A stretch of DNA of 64,000 nucleotides from Siphonodentalium dalli (taxonomy: Eukaryota > Mollusca > Scaphopoda > Gadilida > Siphonodentaliidae), in NCBI GenBank assembly GCA_032622095.1, contig CP136067.1, positions 54,291,899-54,355,898 on the forward strand, in the 5' to 3' direction. The position numbers and the translations under genes are program-made. Below the pieces are notes generated by a model, which was not told where the DNA came from, did not search any database, and saw only the letters and a list, made by a program, of their open reading frames with translations. This document shows positions 32,431-43,149 of the stretch, piece after piece (positions within the stretch are counted from its first letter, which is position 1; each line of letters opens with the position of its first letter).

Positions 32431-32877
32431 GTAATATTAAGATTTTTTTTCAAAATATGTTGATATTGCAACTTTTATAACCTGTTTATAGTGGCCATTC
32501 AAAGTCATTGAACATATTGTTGTTGGTGATGTTTCATCAAGTCGGTGAATCACTTGCCATTCCAACTAATGAATAGCATTCGGGATGGCTGAAATTGAAT
32601 TATTCCGAGGTATCATGTCCCTTATTGTGATTTCATGGACGGTGCATATTCACGATGCATTCTAACGAAGCAACATCATCACCTGGGACGCAGACAAATT
32701 AGCAACTAATTTAGCTGCCTTCTGCAGGCGACAAATAATCGGCCAATTTAAATTCCTCAAGCCGGGATCTGTTTGAAAATTTGACGGATATTGCATTTTT
32801 GCTTCAAGGCTCTTAGCCTTGATGATATTATGTTATCCTGCCCAGAGCTTTTAGAGTGCTGTAGCTTCGCTATATTT
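32431..32877. other. Unassigned stretch
   Basis: No repeat or exon recognised. Confidence 0.3.
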
Positions 32878-33273
32878 AAGCCTGCAAATAGTGTGTGTCA
32901 TTTGCTGAATGAGGTCACCAGAGGGTGAATTTAGTTATGCTTTCCCATACAGCTTAGGCCTCATCTTCTGGGATGTATCTAGTCTCAAATTAACATTGTT
33001 TTTAGTTATTTTTTTCCTTCTGGGAAGTTTCTATATCCCCTAATTTGCAGATTATAAAATGCATTATCGAGGTGACTAATGGGTGAACATCACCAACTTC
33101 AACTGGGGAACATCAATCTGATCCTAGGTCTCCCATAGCAGTTGAAACCTAAGCTGAATGAGGTCCCCATGGGGTGAACATGGTGATGCTAGCCCGCTGT
33201 GCGGGATTGCATCACTAAATTCACCGTCTGGGGACCTCATTGTACAAATGCAGATACACTATTTGCAGGCTTG
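32878..33273 (+). mobile_element. DH-D element, copy 3
   Basis: Starts AAGCCTGCAAATAGTGTGTG and ends ATACACTATTTGCAGGCTTG. The left hairpin has lost its second arm; the right hairpin is complete. The core 'GGCCTCATCTTCTGGGATGT' to 'GATCCTAGGTCTCCCATAGC' is well kept. Confidence 0.85.
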
Positions 33274-33354
33274 CTATGTTACTGATTGGGCTTATGCTTG
33301 TTCTTCGGCAGCTCTGACATGGTCGGTAAAATATTAATAATGGATGCATTTTAT

Positions 33355-33405
33355 CCCTTTCATGACTGGAACTGTGCTGGTACAGCATTAAATATCCCAT
33401 GCCAG
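33355..33405 (+). repeat. TTAA-2 left-end fragment
   Basis: 'ATCCCTTTCATGACTGGAAC' and 'GTGCTGGTACAGCATTAAAT' match the TTAA-2 left end, then the match stops. Confidence 0.65.
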
Positions 33406-33628
33406 TGCAAAAATAGTAACAGATTAAGTTGAGGTTGTACTATAACCATGTGGACTACATCATCATAATGAGAGCTAGCTAAAATCTAGTTTAAGTTTTA
33501 CTCCTGGAAAGGCTTAGCCTATCGTGCTCTTTATTTTGGATTTGACCCAAATAAAAACAGACATGATTGGTGTGGTATGTCTAATGATCTCAGATTTGGC
33601 AATTTTGTGAGGGGCAACGGTTACTGAA

Positions 33629-33676
33629 TATTAGTAAAAATATAGGTTTTGTTATGGGTAGTATTATTACCGTAAT
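33629..33676 (+). repeat. Short duplicated segment, copy 1
   Basis: 'ATATTAGTAAAAATATAGGT' and 'GTTATGGGTAGTATTATTAC CGTAAT' recur at 34285-34326, about 650 bp away, with the E repeat between them. Confidence 0.75.
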
Positions 33677-33780
33677 CTGCGACAACAGTGGGTTGGGTGG
33701 CTGTGGTTGTGTCTTTCTTATACCCTTGACCAATTCCAATGTAAAAAAGTTCAACAGTTGGAAAGTTCGTCTTTGCTTTT

Positions 33781-34140
33781 TAGCTCACCTGAGACGAAGT
33801 CTCCTGTGGAGCTATAGTCATCACTCCTCGTCCGTCCATCCATCCATCCGTCAACAATTCTTTGAACATCTTCTTCTTTGGACCGAATGGGTTCATATTT
33901 GGTGTGGATGTTCCCTAGGTGACTCTTATTCAGATTTGTTCAAATGAGATCACTGGGTCAAATAGTTGCGAAGCCAGGGCCACAACTCTTTCCCTCTATA
34001 GTAATTCTTTTAAACATCTTCTCAAATACCATCAGGCCGAATGGGTTCATATTTGGTATGAAGGATCCTTGGGTGACTGGGGTTCAGATTTGTTCAAATG
34101 AGGTCACTGGGTCAATTGTGGGCGGGGCCAGGGCATAACT
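33781..34140 (+). repeat. Repeat E, copy 3, two modules
   Basis: Head CTCACCTGAGACGAAGTCTC, CCGTCCATCCATCC words, then two tandem modules: 'AATGGGTTCATATTTGGTGT'...'GGTCAAATAGTTGCGAAGCC' and 'AATGGGTTCATATTTGGTAT'...'GGGTCAATTGTGGGCGGGGC'. Plus-strand open frames here are read through the modules. Confidence 0.8.
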
Positions 34141-34229
34141 CCAAAAAATATTTATAAAAAAAAAAGAATTTAAATTTAACTCCATGGTCAAATATATATC
34201 AGCATAACGTTTCTTGACTCTCAATAATC

Positions 34230-34389
34230 TCCAGTCTAAAACTACATGATGCTATCCGGCAGTAAATATTAGTAAAAATATTAGTTAAAATATAGGTTTT
34301 GTTATGGGTAGTATTATTACCGTAATATTTTTACTAATATTTTTGCAAATGACAGACACACTATCACACTATTTCAAGGCTTGATTGTA
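34230..34389. repeat. Rearranged duplicated segment before the TA element
   Basis: 'AAACTACATGATGCTATCCG' is the complement of 'GATAGCATCATGTAGTTTTA' at 35758-35777. 'GTATTATTACCGTAAT' repeats 33661-33676, and ATATTAGTAAAAATATTAG with ATATTTTTACTAATATTTTT forms a stem. 34345-34389 ('GCAAATGACAGACACACTAT', 'TTTCAAGGCTTGATTGTA') is a copy of the right end of DH-D copy 4 and its flank (36293-36340). Confidence 0.7.
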
Positions 34390-35657
34390 CCGTACTGACC
34401 CGCGTTTAGGCCCAGGGGGCCTTTGTTTTATTTGTGCTCAAAAATCCAAGTGGGCTTTAACTCGGATATGGCCCTTTGCAAAAATGCAAACCAAAAATCC
34501 TAAGAAATCGGGACAGTAAAACTAATGAAAGCCGATCTGACGCCGATTATTTGGGAATTTTTTCAATTAAATGTGAATATTAAAATATTATAATAACACT
34601 TTAAGTCTTGTAGTTTTATTGGACAACATTCCCATGTTAAAATGACACTATTATGTAAGTACATGTAGTCTTGACTGACAGCCGTCTTGTTCCCAAAGTG
34701 TATGCTTGGAGTCAGGAATGCCCTGGTTATTATGTAAGCGGCAATGTGGGTTATCTATAGTCTGACTATAGTTTATATCAATGTTCCGATTTAATCCGAT
34801 TAGGACTGATTAGGAAAACAATATGCCCGGCGCTTTATTCGTCATCCATTGTCTACATACATGGCGACTAATTGCATGTTTAACAAAAGCCAGTGAGTGT
34901 AATTATTTAACAGCACTGACAAGGCAGTTGTATTTCTACTAAAACGGCATTCTGAACTCCTCGACCTGTGACCTCTGGGGGCAAACGGTGACGGAATCTG
35001 ACAAGGTTTGCCGAATGCTAAAACGTATAAAAAACGTATACAAAAGCACGTGTTTGAATATTTTGGTTTCGAGTGAATAAAGTTGACGCAGTTTGGAAGA
35101 CATTTTTGTTAATTGACAAGTTCCCCCTTCTGCTCCATTATGATACCCACTGTGTGTTTACATAACCAAGAGGCCAGTTCTTTGTGTTTGGCCACATGTA
35201 GGAACACATAGGTCTACGTTGTCACTGAACACGAAAAATATGTTTTTACATTACCGGTACTGTAGTTGGAACAGGTGCGCTTTGATTAAACTTAAAAGTA
35301 TTGCACGCTGTTAGCAAGTGGGTTCTATTGTATTTTATGTCTGTTAAACGTTTGGTTTCCCCAGGGAAGTATAATTGAATAAAGAAATGTGAATTTAAGA
35401 TTCACTTTATTTTATTTCATTTAATATTATCACTTACCTACGAATTATAACTTTCCATATTTTGTGGCATTCTCGCCGTCACCGATCGTTTGTGAATATA
35501 CTTCTTGGAATTATTTATTTGGGGAGTATCATTAACAAATACTTACTTACCACTGCTGAAATTGAACAAAATTTGGGGTGGGCTTAAACACGAATATACC
35601 CCTGTGCATGGAATTTGGCCAAAATATATGGGTGGGCTTTGAACCGGGTCAGTACGG
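34390..35657. mobile_element. TA-flanked 1268-bp element with its empty site nearby
   Basis: Termini CCGTACTGACCCG and CGGGTCAGTACGG are 13-bp perfect inverted repeats. The left flank ...GGCTTGATTGTA and right flank TATAATACATTGTG join in uninterrupted form at 36326-36351 (GGCTTGATTGTATAATACAT TGTG). So TA was duplicated on insertion, as in Tc1/mariner and related TA-specific transposons. Near each end a 'GTGGGCTTTAACTCGGATAT' / 'GTGGGCTTAAACACGAATAT' word is repeated. No transposase frame is visible, so this is non-autonomous. Confidence 0.85.
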
Positions 35658-35780
35658 TATAATACATTGTGTTGCTTGAGGCCAGGCACATACAATGTAG
35701 GAACAGACACGCTATTTGCAGGCTAGCCCATGCTATTTGCAGGCTAGCCCACTGCCAGATAGCATCATGTAGTTTTAACA
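35658..35780 (+). repeat. Duplicated flank segment
   Basis: 'AATACATTGTGTTGCTTGAG', 'GCCAGGCACATACAATGTAG' and 'GAACAGACACGCTATTTGCA' repeat 36338-36398 almost exactly. GCTATTTGCAGGCTAGCCCA is then doubled. Confidence 0.8.
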
Positions 35781-35894
35781 TTTCACATGTCAAGTGAAAT
35801 CTGACATTTTTATAAACATTCCCTGGAGATTTGCTAGAAGTCATTAATTCCCAATTACAACAACAATCTGTCATGTATTGTTCAAATCTTTCAA

Positions 35895-36332
35895 CAGGCC
35901 TGTCTGCCATTTGCAGAATGAGGTCCCCAGTGGGCTAGAATCACCAAATTCACCCTCTGGAGACCTCATTCTGCTTAGTCCTCATCTTCTGGGAAGTATC
36001 TATAGTATCAAATTAACATTGTTGTTAGTTACATTTCCCTTCTAGGAAGTTTCTATATTCCCTCTAGGAAGTTTCTAATACTATATCCCCTAATTTGCAG
36101 AAGATAAAATTCATAATTGAGGTGCCCAATGGGTGAACATCACCAACTTCAACTGGGGAACTTCAATCTTATCCTTGGTCTGCCATAGCAGTTGAGGGCC
36201 TTAGCAGAATGAGGTCCCCAGAGGGTGAATTTAGTGATGCTAGCCCACTGCCGGATAGCATCACTAAATTCACCCTCTGGGGACCTCATTCTGCAAATGA
36301 CAGACACACTATCACACTATTTCAAGGCTTGA
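35895..36332 (+). mobile_element. DH-D element, copy 4
   Basis: Left hairpin shortened ('GCAGAATGAGGTCCCCAGTG'...'GGAGACCTCATTCTGC'). The core has a local duplication of 'CTAGGAAGTTTCTA'. The right hairpin is complete ('GATGCTAGCCCACTGCCGG', 'CCTCTGGGGACCTCATTCTG') and ends CACTATTTCAAGGCTTG. Confidence 0.85.
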
Positions 36333-36389
36333 TTGTATAATACATTGTGTTGCTTGAGGCCAGGCACCTACAATGTAGGAACAGACACG

Positions 36390-37250
36390 CTATTTGCAGG
36401 CTTGCTCCTTTGGTGATTGCTATTTGCAGGCTTGCTCCTTTGGTGATTGTGATTCAGATTTGTTCAATCAAGGTCACCAGGTCAAGTAGGTGCAAGGCCA
36501 GCTACAGTACTCTTTCTCTCCATAGTAATTCATGATATGTCTTCTATGCAAGAATCAAATGGCCTATTTTGCTTATATTTGGTATGAAATTACCTTGGGT
36601 GACAGATTTGTGAAAATGGGATCACAAAGTCAAATAAGGGCAGAGCCAGAGACATAACTATTTCACTACATAGTAATTCTTAAAATATGTTTGCAAGAAC
36701 TAGTTGGCTTATTTAGCATGGAATGTTCTTCTTTGACTGCAATTCAGATTTTTTTAAATGGGGTCACCTGTTCAAATAGGGGCCAAACGAAGGACAGTTT
36801 CCCTCTTAATATGCTTCCTTCACAAGGATCATCAGGTCTATTTTACTGATATTTATCATATGTATGAAGGGTTCTTTGGTGTCGGGGATTCAAATTTATT
36901 CAGATGGGGTCACCAGGTTAAATAGGGTGGGACCAGGGACATAACTATATGTCTCTATAGTAATTCTTAAAATGTCTTCTCAAGAGAGGTTGGACTAATT
37001 AGCTTACATATAGTATTGAGGATCCTTTAGTGACTGATATTCAGGGTGATCAGTAGTGTACAGTTGGTAATTTCAGGGTGGATTTTCACCAATCTACATA
37101 CGTGAAGTCTCACTAGCCACATATCCTGTTTAGATCTACTTCTTTTAAAGTGATTATGAAAAGTTCTGACTGTTGTGGTCTCCAGAGTCCCAGTCTTATC
37201 AGTCTTTGCAGTCTGGTGCGACCCACAGTCATTGACTGTCTTGTTACTAG
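36390..37250 (+). repeat. Repeat E long copy, about five modules
   Basis: No head. About five degenerate modules follow one another, each with a 'TTGGTATGAA'-like word, 'CAGATTTGT', 'GGGGTCACC', 'CATAACTA' and 'TAGTAATTCTTAAAA'. The end 37050-37250 matches 21855-22045. An internal 33-bp direct repeat GCTATTTGCAGGCTTGCTCC lies at 36389 and 36419. Confidence 0.7.
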
Positions 37251-37347
37251 TAGTGTGGTATTATACATGTATTAAGGCATATAACATGAAATAATGAAGC
37301 AACATTCCATTAAGTTGGATATTGAGTATTCTTAAAATAATGGATTG

Positions 37348-37905
37348 TTATCCCCCGCCAAATTGATATAGGAATGGGTTCCGTCCGTCCCGAATTTGTA
37401 AGAGTCATAACTTGAACAAATGTCAACGGATTTCAAAGAGTTTTGGTATATGAGTTCACCTGACCATTACTTAGAATGAGTTCGCAAGCCAGGTCCGGCT
37501 GGATATTTTTACCGGAGTTATTGGACTTTGTTTATTTTTGTTGAATTTACCAAATAGCAAATAGACGACGTCACAGGGCTCATTTCCACAAATCTCAACG
37601 GATTTCAAAGATATTTGTTATGAGTTCATTTGACCAGTATCTTGAACAAGTTTGCAAACCAGGTCCGGCCGGATATTTTAAGCAGACTTATTGGACTTTG
37701 TTTATTATTTTTTGTGCAAATGGACCATGTCACATGGCTAATTTCCACAAATGTCAGTACCTAAAATGAGTTTGCAAGCCAGGATTTTTGACAAAATCCC
37801 ACCTCTTGTTTAGCACATACTGATAACGCAAACACTATTGAGAATGCATTTCCCCAACTGCACAATTCGGCGGGGGATACCGTCGTCTGCGACTGCTTGT
37901 TGTTT
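37348..37905 (+). repeat. Head-module-tail repeat, copy 2
   Basis: Head 'TTATCCCCCGCCAAATTGAT' and CCGTCCGTCC. Two and a half modules contain 'TCAACGGATTTCAAAGA', 'GAGTTCACCTGACCA', 'AAGCCAGGTCCGGCTGGATA' and 'TTATTGGACTTTGTTTAT'. Tail 'GGCGGGGGATACCGTCGTCT' then 'GCGACTGCTTGTTGTTTG'. Confidence 0.75.
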
Positions 37906-38231
37906 GTGAAATAAAGTATGATTTTGGAAATAACCATCCATTGGACAATGGAGTGATGTCATAGCCATGTCTTAAGGATCACTAAGCACTGTCAACGGCA
38001 CCAGAATATCTTGCTGGACTCCCATATTTGAAATATTGGGCCCTGTGTTACTTTAAATAAAGTATAAAGATCTCCATGGCACAGCTAGTCATTGTCCCGG
38101 ATAATCACTCTTTCCGCAACTCCAATCATGGTAACTTCATGTCAGAGACTATTACTTTTTGTGTGATGAACCTTTCCCAACATTGAACTGAAATATAATA
38201 TAAAATTAAACCTATTGTAGACCAGCAACGC

Positions 38232-38370
38232 ATGATGATTTCGTTGCATTTCATAGAATTTAGATGCAAGTTGGTCTGACATTGTTTTGTGTGAAACGTG
38301 AAATTTGCGTTCCACAAAAAATGTCAGATCAACTTGCATCAATGCTGTATGGAATGCAAGCAAATCAACA
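38232..38370. repeat. 140-bp inverted repeat
   Basis: 'GATGATTTCGTTGCATTTCA', 'TAGATGCAAGTTGGTCTGAC' and 'ATTGTTTTGTG' pair with 'CACAAAAAATGTCAGATCAA', 'CTTGCATCAATGCTGTATGG' and 'AATGCAAGCAAATCAAC'. A diverged hairpin MITE or the centre of one. Confidence 0.75.
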
Positions 38371-38391
38371 TCCATTTCTTCGCTGGAGTTA

Positions 38392-38780
38392 TTAACCCTT
38401 TACCCAACAGAAGGTCCCTGTGCCAATGCATTCTCTTATATATGCGAGTCGACCATAGGTCGCCTCGCATATATAAGAGAATGCATTGGCTTAATACATT
38501 AAAAATTATAAAATTGTTAAAGATTGTAAGAAAAAATGGTAAAAAGTGTTAAAAAAAAGATTTTTTTTAGGCCAATGCATTCTCTTATATATGCGAGGCG
38601 ACCTATGGTCGACTCGCATATATAAGAGAATGCATTGGCACAGGGTATAACTAACTATCACAATGTGGTCAAGGAGCCGGTTCCAATGATATCCATATTT
38701 GTATGGTTCTATTGAGACAGACCAAAGATATTTTAGGCTGTTGAAGCTTTATTTGGCCGGTTTGTTGGGTAAAGGGTTAA
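38392..38780 (+). mobile_element. TTAA-1 double-hairpin MITE, copy 1
   Basis: A 389-bp element with perfect 18-bp termini TTAACCCTTTACCCAACA / TGTTGGGTAAAGGGTTAA. Hairpin 1 (38422-38490) and hairpin 2 (38571-38639) each have a 27-bp stem (GCCAATGCATTCTCTTATAT ATGCGAG with its complement). Hairpin 2 is the inverted version of hairpin 1, so the loops read TCGACCATAGGTCGC and GCGACCTATGGTCGA. A 140-bp unique right arm follows. TTAA with CCC termini fits a piggyBac-like MITE. Confidence 0.9.
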
Positions 38781-39239
38781 AACCTCTAACTAAAACCAGT
38801 CATAATTATTTTAGAGCTAATCTCGCTTGCTTTAGAAGAATTAAAGCGCGATGTAAACACTGTGATATAGATATTTTATTGAATAGGGTGGGTTAACATC
38901 CGTAGTGAGTATTGTATTATTAGACCTTTGCTTTTCCAATTAGATTGATTCTGTAACACATTGGCGAAATTAATGGCTTGCTCTATTGGAAATCTGTGCA
39001 CTGTTTATACATCATTTTATTGCATTAAGTGTATAAATATCCAACACAAACGAAGCAGCTTGCCGAAGCTGTCCATGTAACACGAAAACTGATAGTTCTT
39101 GCCAGCTAAATATCAGTTTTCGGTGACTCGTCATCAGTTGCAGAAAATGTGTGATCCCAAATATTGACAGAACATGCGGATATCCGTGCAGTGCCGTCGG
39201 GCTAGTTCGATCACCAATACCAACTGAATAAGATATTAA
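38781..39239. other. Unassigned stretch
   Basis: No repeat or exon recognised. Confidence 0.3.
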
Positions 39240-39676
39240 CGACTCCTATAATTCTCATCATGCTGGTTACACTACAAAGCCAAGTCAACTGGTCCTGCTA
39301 AAATGTTGTGTTATTAATGGGTCCTGCTGGTTCACCCCTCATTGGTACTGATTGCTGGGGGAAAAACTAATGCTGTTATGAATAATTACCATTATTTTTC
39401 ACAAATTGTTTTATTTTTCGGAGTCGCTAATGGTTCCAAATGATTCAAGACAAAGACATTATTTGCTGAGAATAATCAAATATTTCATCATTATTGCCAG
39501 TGTTTGTTCATTAACAATTGGGAAGAGTCATCTTAATTAAGAATGTCTGACAACAATGTAACACCGTTATTATCCAACTTCTGTAAAAAGTGCCAGGAAT
39601 TAATAGGTTGGATGCTCCCGTCATGCTGGTTATACAGTCAAGCATAGTCACATGGTCCTGCTAAACTGATTCGTTG
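39240..39676 (+). repeat. 'GGTCCTGCTAAA' repeat, two or more diverged units
   Basis: 'TCATGCTGGTTACACTACAA' with 'GGTCCTGCTAAAATG' (39258-39305) resembles 'TCATGCTGGTTATACAGTCA' with 'GGTCCTGCTAAACTG' (39622-39670). 'GGGTCCTGCTGGTT' with 'AATAATTACCATT' (39319-39393) resembles 40707-40773. Probably flanks of TTAA-3 insertions in a duplicated region. Confidence 0.5.
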
Positions 39677-39756
39677 TTAATCTTTCAATACTAAATACTC
39701 ATTGATGAGTAGTTCCCTTAGGAAATGTTGAGATAATAAGTTCAACAAAATATTTA

Positions 39757-40154
39757 TTAACCCTTTACCCAACAAACCGGCCAAAACCGTCAAATAAAGC
39801 TTCAACAGCCTAAAATATCTTCGGTCTGTCTCAATAGAACCATACAAATATGGATATCATTGGAACCGGCTCCTTGACCACATTGTGATAGTTACAGTTA
39901 TGCCCTGTGCCAATGCATTCTCTTATATATGCGAGTCGACCATAGGTCGCCTCGCATATATAAGAGAATGCATTGGCCTAAACAAATCTTTTTTTAACAC
40001 TTTTTACCATTTTTTCTTACATTCTTTAACAATTTTATAATTTTTAATGTGTTAAGCCAATGCCTTCTCGTATATATGCGAGGCGACCTATGGTCGACTC
40101 GCATATATAAGAGAATGCATTGGCACAGGGCCCTTCTGTTGGGTAAAGGGTTAA
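39757..40154 (-). mobile_element. TTAA-1 double-hairpin MITE, copy 2
   Basis: A 398-bp element in reverse orientation relative to copy 1, with perfect TTAACCCTTTACCCAACA termini. Both hairpins are present; hairpin 2 has small changes (GCCTTCTCGTATATATGCGA). Confidence 0.9.
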
Positions 40155-40339
40155 CTTATTATCTTAACATTTCCCTCCTATAAATTTGACTCCTTCTGCA
40201 CTTTTATTATCTGTCTGCTTATTTTTCCTGAAAACCCCTCCAGATGAACAATAGACCATTGGCGCTGTACTGGAAACTAGAACTGAACTTGTTATAGAGA
40301 AAACAACTGATGGTAGGGAACTGCGCTCGAATGGGATGA

Positions 40340-40507
40340 ACTTATTATAGTGCAGAAGTTAGTCACTCCGGAGATCGTGCTTTCAGTTTTTGCGCTCCAT
40401 CATTGTGGAACTCTCTGCCTGGTGAAATTCGAGGCTGTTGGGACTTAATGGAGTTTCGTCATCTGTTAAAGACTCGATTCTTTAAATTAGCTTTTGAAAC
40501 TGACTAA
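40340..40507 (+). pseudogene. Non-LTR retrotransposon ORF2 C-terminus (CR1/L2-like)
   Basis: Reading in the frame of GTT at 40358 gives VSHSGDRAFSFCAPSLWNSL then PGEIRGCWDLMEFRHLLKTR, then FFKLAFETD and a stop (TAA 40505-40507). The pattern 'R-aFS-aAP-LWNSLP--IR ... F---LKT-FFKLAF' is the well-known end of the reverse-transcriptase polyprotein in the Jockey/CR1/L2 group of LINEs. There is no start: the copy is 5'-truncated, as is usual for target-primed insertion. The 3'UTR ('TTGCGCGTTATAAATGTATT') ends in an (AAT)n tail at about 40628-40650. It lies inside a TTAA-3 element and so is younger than it. Confidence 0.8.
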
Positions 40508-40627
40508 CATGCAGCTACTGGTATCGTAATTTGTATTTCTCGACAACTTTTTTTCAGACTCGTGTAAATTTATAACTTTGTTGCGCATGTGAACATGTAT
40601 ATGGAATTTGCGCGTTATAAATGTATT

Positions 40628-40650
40628 AAATAATAATAATAATAATAATT
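40628..40650 (+). repeat. (AAT)n tail of the LINE fragment
   Basis: AATAATAATAATAATAATAA T after ATAAATGTATTA marks the retrotransposon 3' end. Confidence 0.8.
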
Positions 40651-41012
40651 AATGCATACTATTTTAACTGGGTGTGAGAATCCATTCAGTATAGAAAGGG
40701 TTATTGGGTCCTGCTGGTTTGCATCTGATGTTGGTGGATAAAACTGAGTCAGTGAGGCTGTTAAAAATAATTACCATTTATTTATCACAACTGTCTGAAC
40801 ATTATGTTCACAGCCATTATGACGATTCAAGTTATATTTTGTCTTTTATTCCGAAAATCATTTTGTACAGAAGCTCTTCAAACAATCATTGGTACTTTGA
40901 AAATTGTCCGTCTAACTTCTATATGTATTCTGAAGTGGCCAGTGGTACCATATATAATATACCATATGATATACTACATAGTTTGTTGTTTCAAACAATG
41001 TGTACCATTAAA

Positions 41013-41449
41013 GGTTACACTGGTGTAAATATGTTTTGGAGTGACATCTATCGGATGGGTGAGGAACATATAGGAGAGAATAAAATAGATACTGGGCCCT
41101 GATTAACCTTTTTTGCATAACAAAAAATTATCACACCTCTTCCCTGTGATTTCCCATAGGTAAAATAGCACAGGAATTAATCCTTTGTAGTGAAGTTTGA
41201 ATTTTGTGGAGTGGTCTAAAATATGACATTATTTTTTGAGTGCGGTTTTGACACTAGTAATGAAAACACAAGATTTAAAGGTGAATTCCCTGCCAGACGG
41301 ACATGATTTTTTTTTGCATAAAAAGTTTCCGCAAATGTCAATCTTTCAGATTTAAAGAAAATTTTGGAGCTAGGATTTATATTGTGTAAACAGTATATAC
41401 TAAAACATTTGCACTGAGGCCTATGGAAAACATTTACACCAGTGTAACC
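41013..41449. mobile_element. 437-bp inverted-terminus element, TAAA-flanked
   Basis: GGTTACACTGGTGTAAATAT GTTTT at the left pairs with AAAACATTTACACCAGTGTA ACC at the right. TAAA occurs on both outer sides (41009-41012 and 41450-41453). The 132-codon frame from 40704 ends inside it and is unlikely to be real. Superfamily unknown. Confidence 0.65.
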
Positions 41450-41453
41450 TAAA

Positions 41454-43140
41454 AGCAGTCATGGCATCGAATATTTCACAATTTTGACCCCTGCACTCAT
41501 CATATCTGCAAACCCAGTTCATTAGCTCATGCTAATAACATGACACCGGTACTTGTTTCTAACGTGCTGCTACCACCAGGATACTATATTAAATGATTCT
41601 CCTGGAGATAGAAACTGTTAGTATTGACTTGACATCTCCTAGATGCACTTCATTGACTCCCAATTCTCATTTGTGACAGAAGGAGGTTTTATCTCACTCC
41701 ACCACAGACAATCTCTCACTCAATTCTTCGCTGTGCTATAGACACTATCTGCTTGAACACCAGCATGCTATATACACTAGACCCTGGATCACCAGTGTAT
41801 CTCTCTACCTCTATCCACTGTGAAATTGAATTTTAGTATCTCTTATATCATGTTCCTAGAAGAGTGCTAAAATGCTTGTTTATGGAACTCACGACATTAT
41901 TTGAGCACTCATTTTACAAGAATAAAGTTGTTAATACTACTTGGAACACTTTCTTCTGAAGACAGAATTATTCAATGGAATTTTCTTGATCGAGAAATTT
42001 TAATGGAGCTTGGTGTCATTTTCCATAATCAGATTTAGCAGTGTTTTTTTCGTTGTCATTTTATTGGTTTCGAGACTTTAAAAATATTGTGTTCATTCGA
42101 CCTGGATTCAGCGTGTGTTAAATTTAACCCAGGATGTTCCTCAATTGAACAGGCAGAGAAACACATCAATTGTTGGAGTGAAAGTTTAAAAAAGTTTTTA
42201 ATTCAAGGAGAACTTTTCGTATTTCGTAGATGTAAAATTTCATTGGAGAAATTAGTTTTTGCTGGACAAATAAAAATTGCAGAGAATGAAACTGAACATT
42301 GTATTCCAGTGATTTATAAATATGTTAAAAAGTTGAACATGATTTCATCCATACTAATAGACAGTGGGACATTTATATGATACTACCATTCAAAAATATA
42401 TTCCGAACAAATTAAGCATTTTCATATATTATAGATATTCATAAAGTTTTTGGTGCATCCAAGAATCAAAGAATGAAAATAAGTAGAGCAAAAATGTGTT
42501 TGACTGGAAGTTTTAACTTGTATGGAAGGTGACCGATTAAAATCAACCAAGTTGTGGTGTAATTTAAACTGCCACTTTAAGGAAAATATTTAACAACTCA
42601 ACAGAACAAATTCCTTGCAAGGCTGTTGTATAGGACATTCCTTTTGAAACTGCACTCAGAAGAATATATTGATAGCAAAATTGTGGTAGAACATTGCTTA
42701 GAAACTACCACTCAAAATAATATATCATTCCAAAGGTGTGATAGGACAAAAGATTGGAATTTACGTAATAGGTGTGATGCCATTGAGGCGCGTGCCATTT
42801 TTACACTTACTGTGGCTGTGTATTGATGACTGATATTCTCTCTCGGACTGCTGTAGGCCTTAATAGATTCCTAACTGAGCCGGCTGTTACAGCTCCATTG
42901 TACCTGTGAGATATAATTTATACTCGGATCTCATAATCCACACTGCAGTCCATCATTTCTGTAGTGCCGGCGATTGCACCGCATTGTATAATACAACAGC
43001 GGTCATATACACCGCATTGTATTATACAGCGGGCTTGCCAACCACTGTGTGACATGAGGTCCAACCTACCTCCGACCGTTGATATTTTGCAAGACCGGAC
43101 ACAGAACTTGATGATGTTAAATTCACTCAGGATGATTAAC
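41454..43140. other. Unassigned stretch with two exon-like frames of unknown nature
   Basis: Open frames at 42087-42380 (97 codons) and 42626-42826 (66 codons) have fairly ordinary amino-acid composition but no motif I recognise and no clear splice-bounded structure. They may be chance, or remnants of a transposon or gene. No repeats of the named families here. Confidence 0.3.
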
Positions 43141-43149
43141 CCTGGGTAT

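Larger units (their letters stand above)
39677..40704 (+). mobile_element. TTAA-3 element containing two nested insertions
   Basis: Left end TTAATCTTTCAATACTAAAT, then 'CTCATTGATGAGTAGTTCCC' and the palindrome arm 'GATAATAAGTTCAACAAAAT'. The other arm resumes at 40155 after TTAA-1 (39757-40154), and the right end 'CCATTCAGTATAGAAAGGGT T' closes at 40704. A non-LTR fragment (about 40330-40650) is a second insertion. Order of events: TTAA-3 first, then TTAA-1 and the LINE. Confidence 0.8.

Noticed and set aside
42087-42826. Two frames as exons of one gene
   Set aside because: No recognised motif, different phases, and no supported splice pair; kept only as an unassigned stretch.
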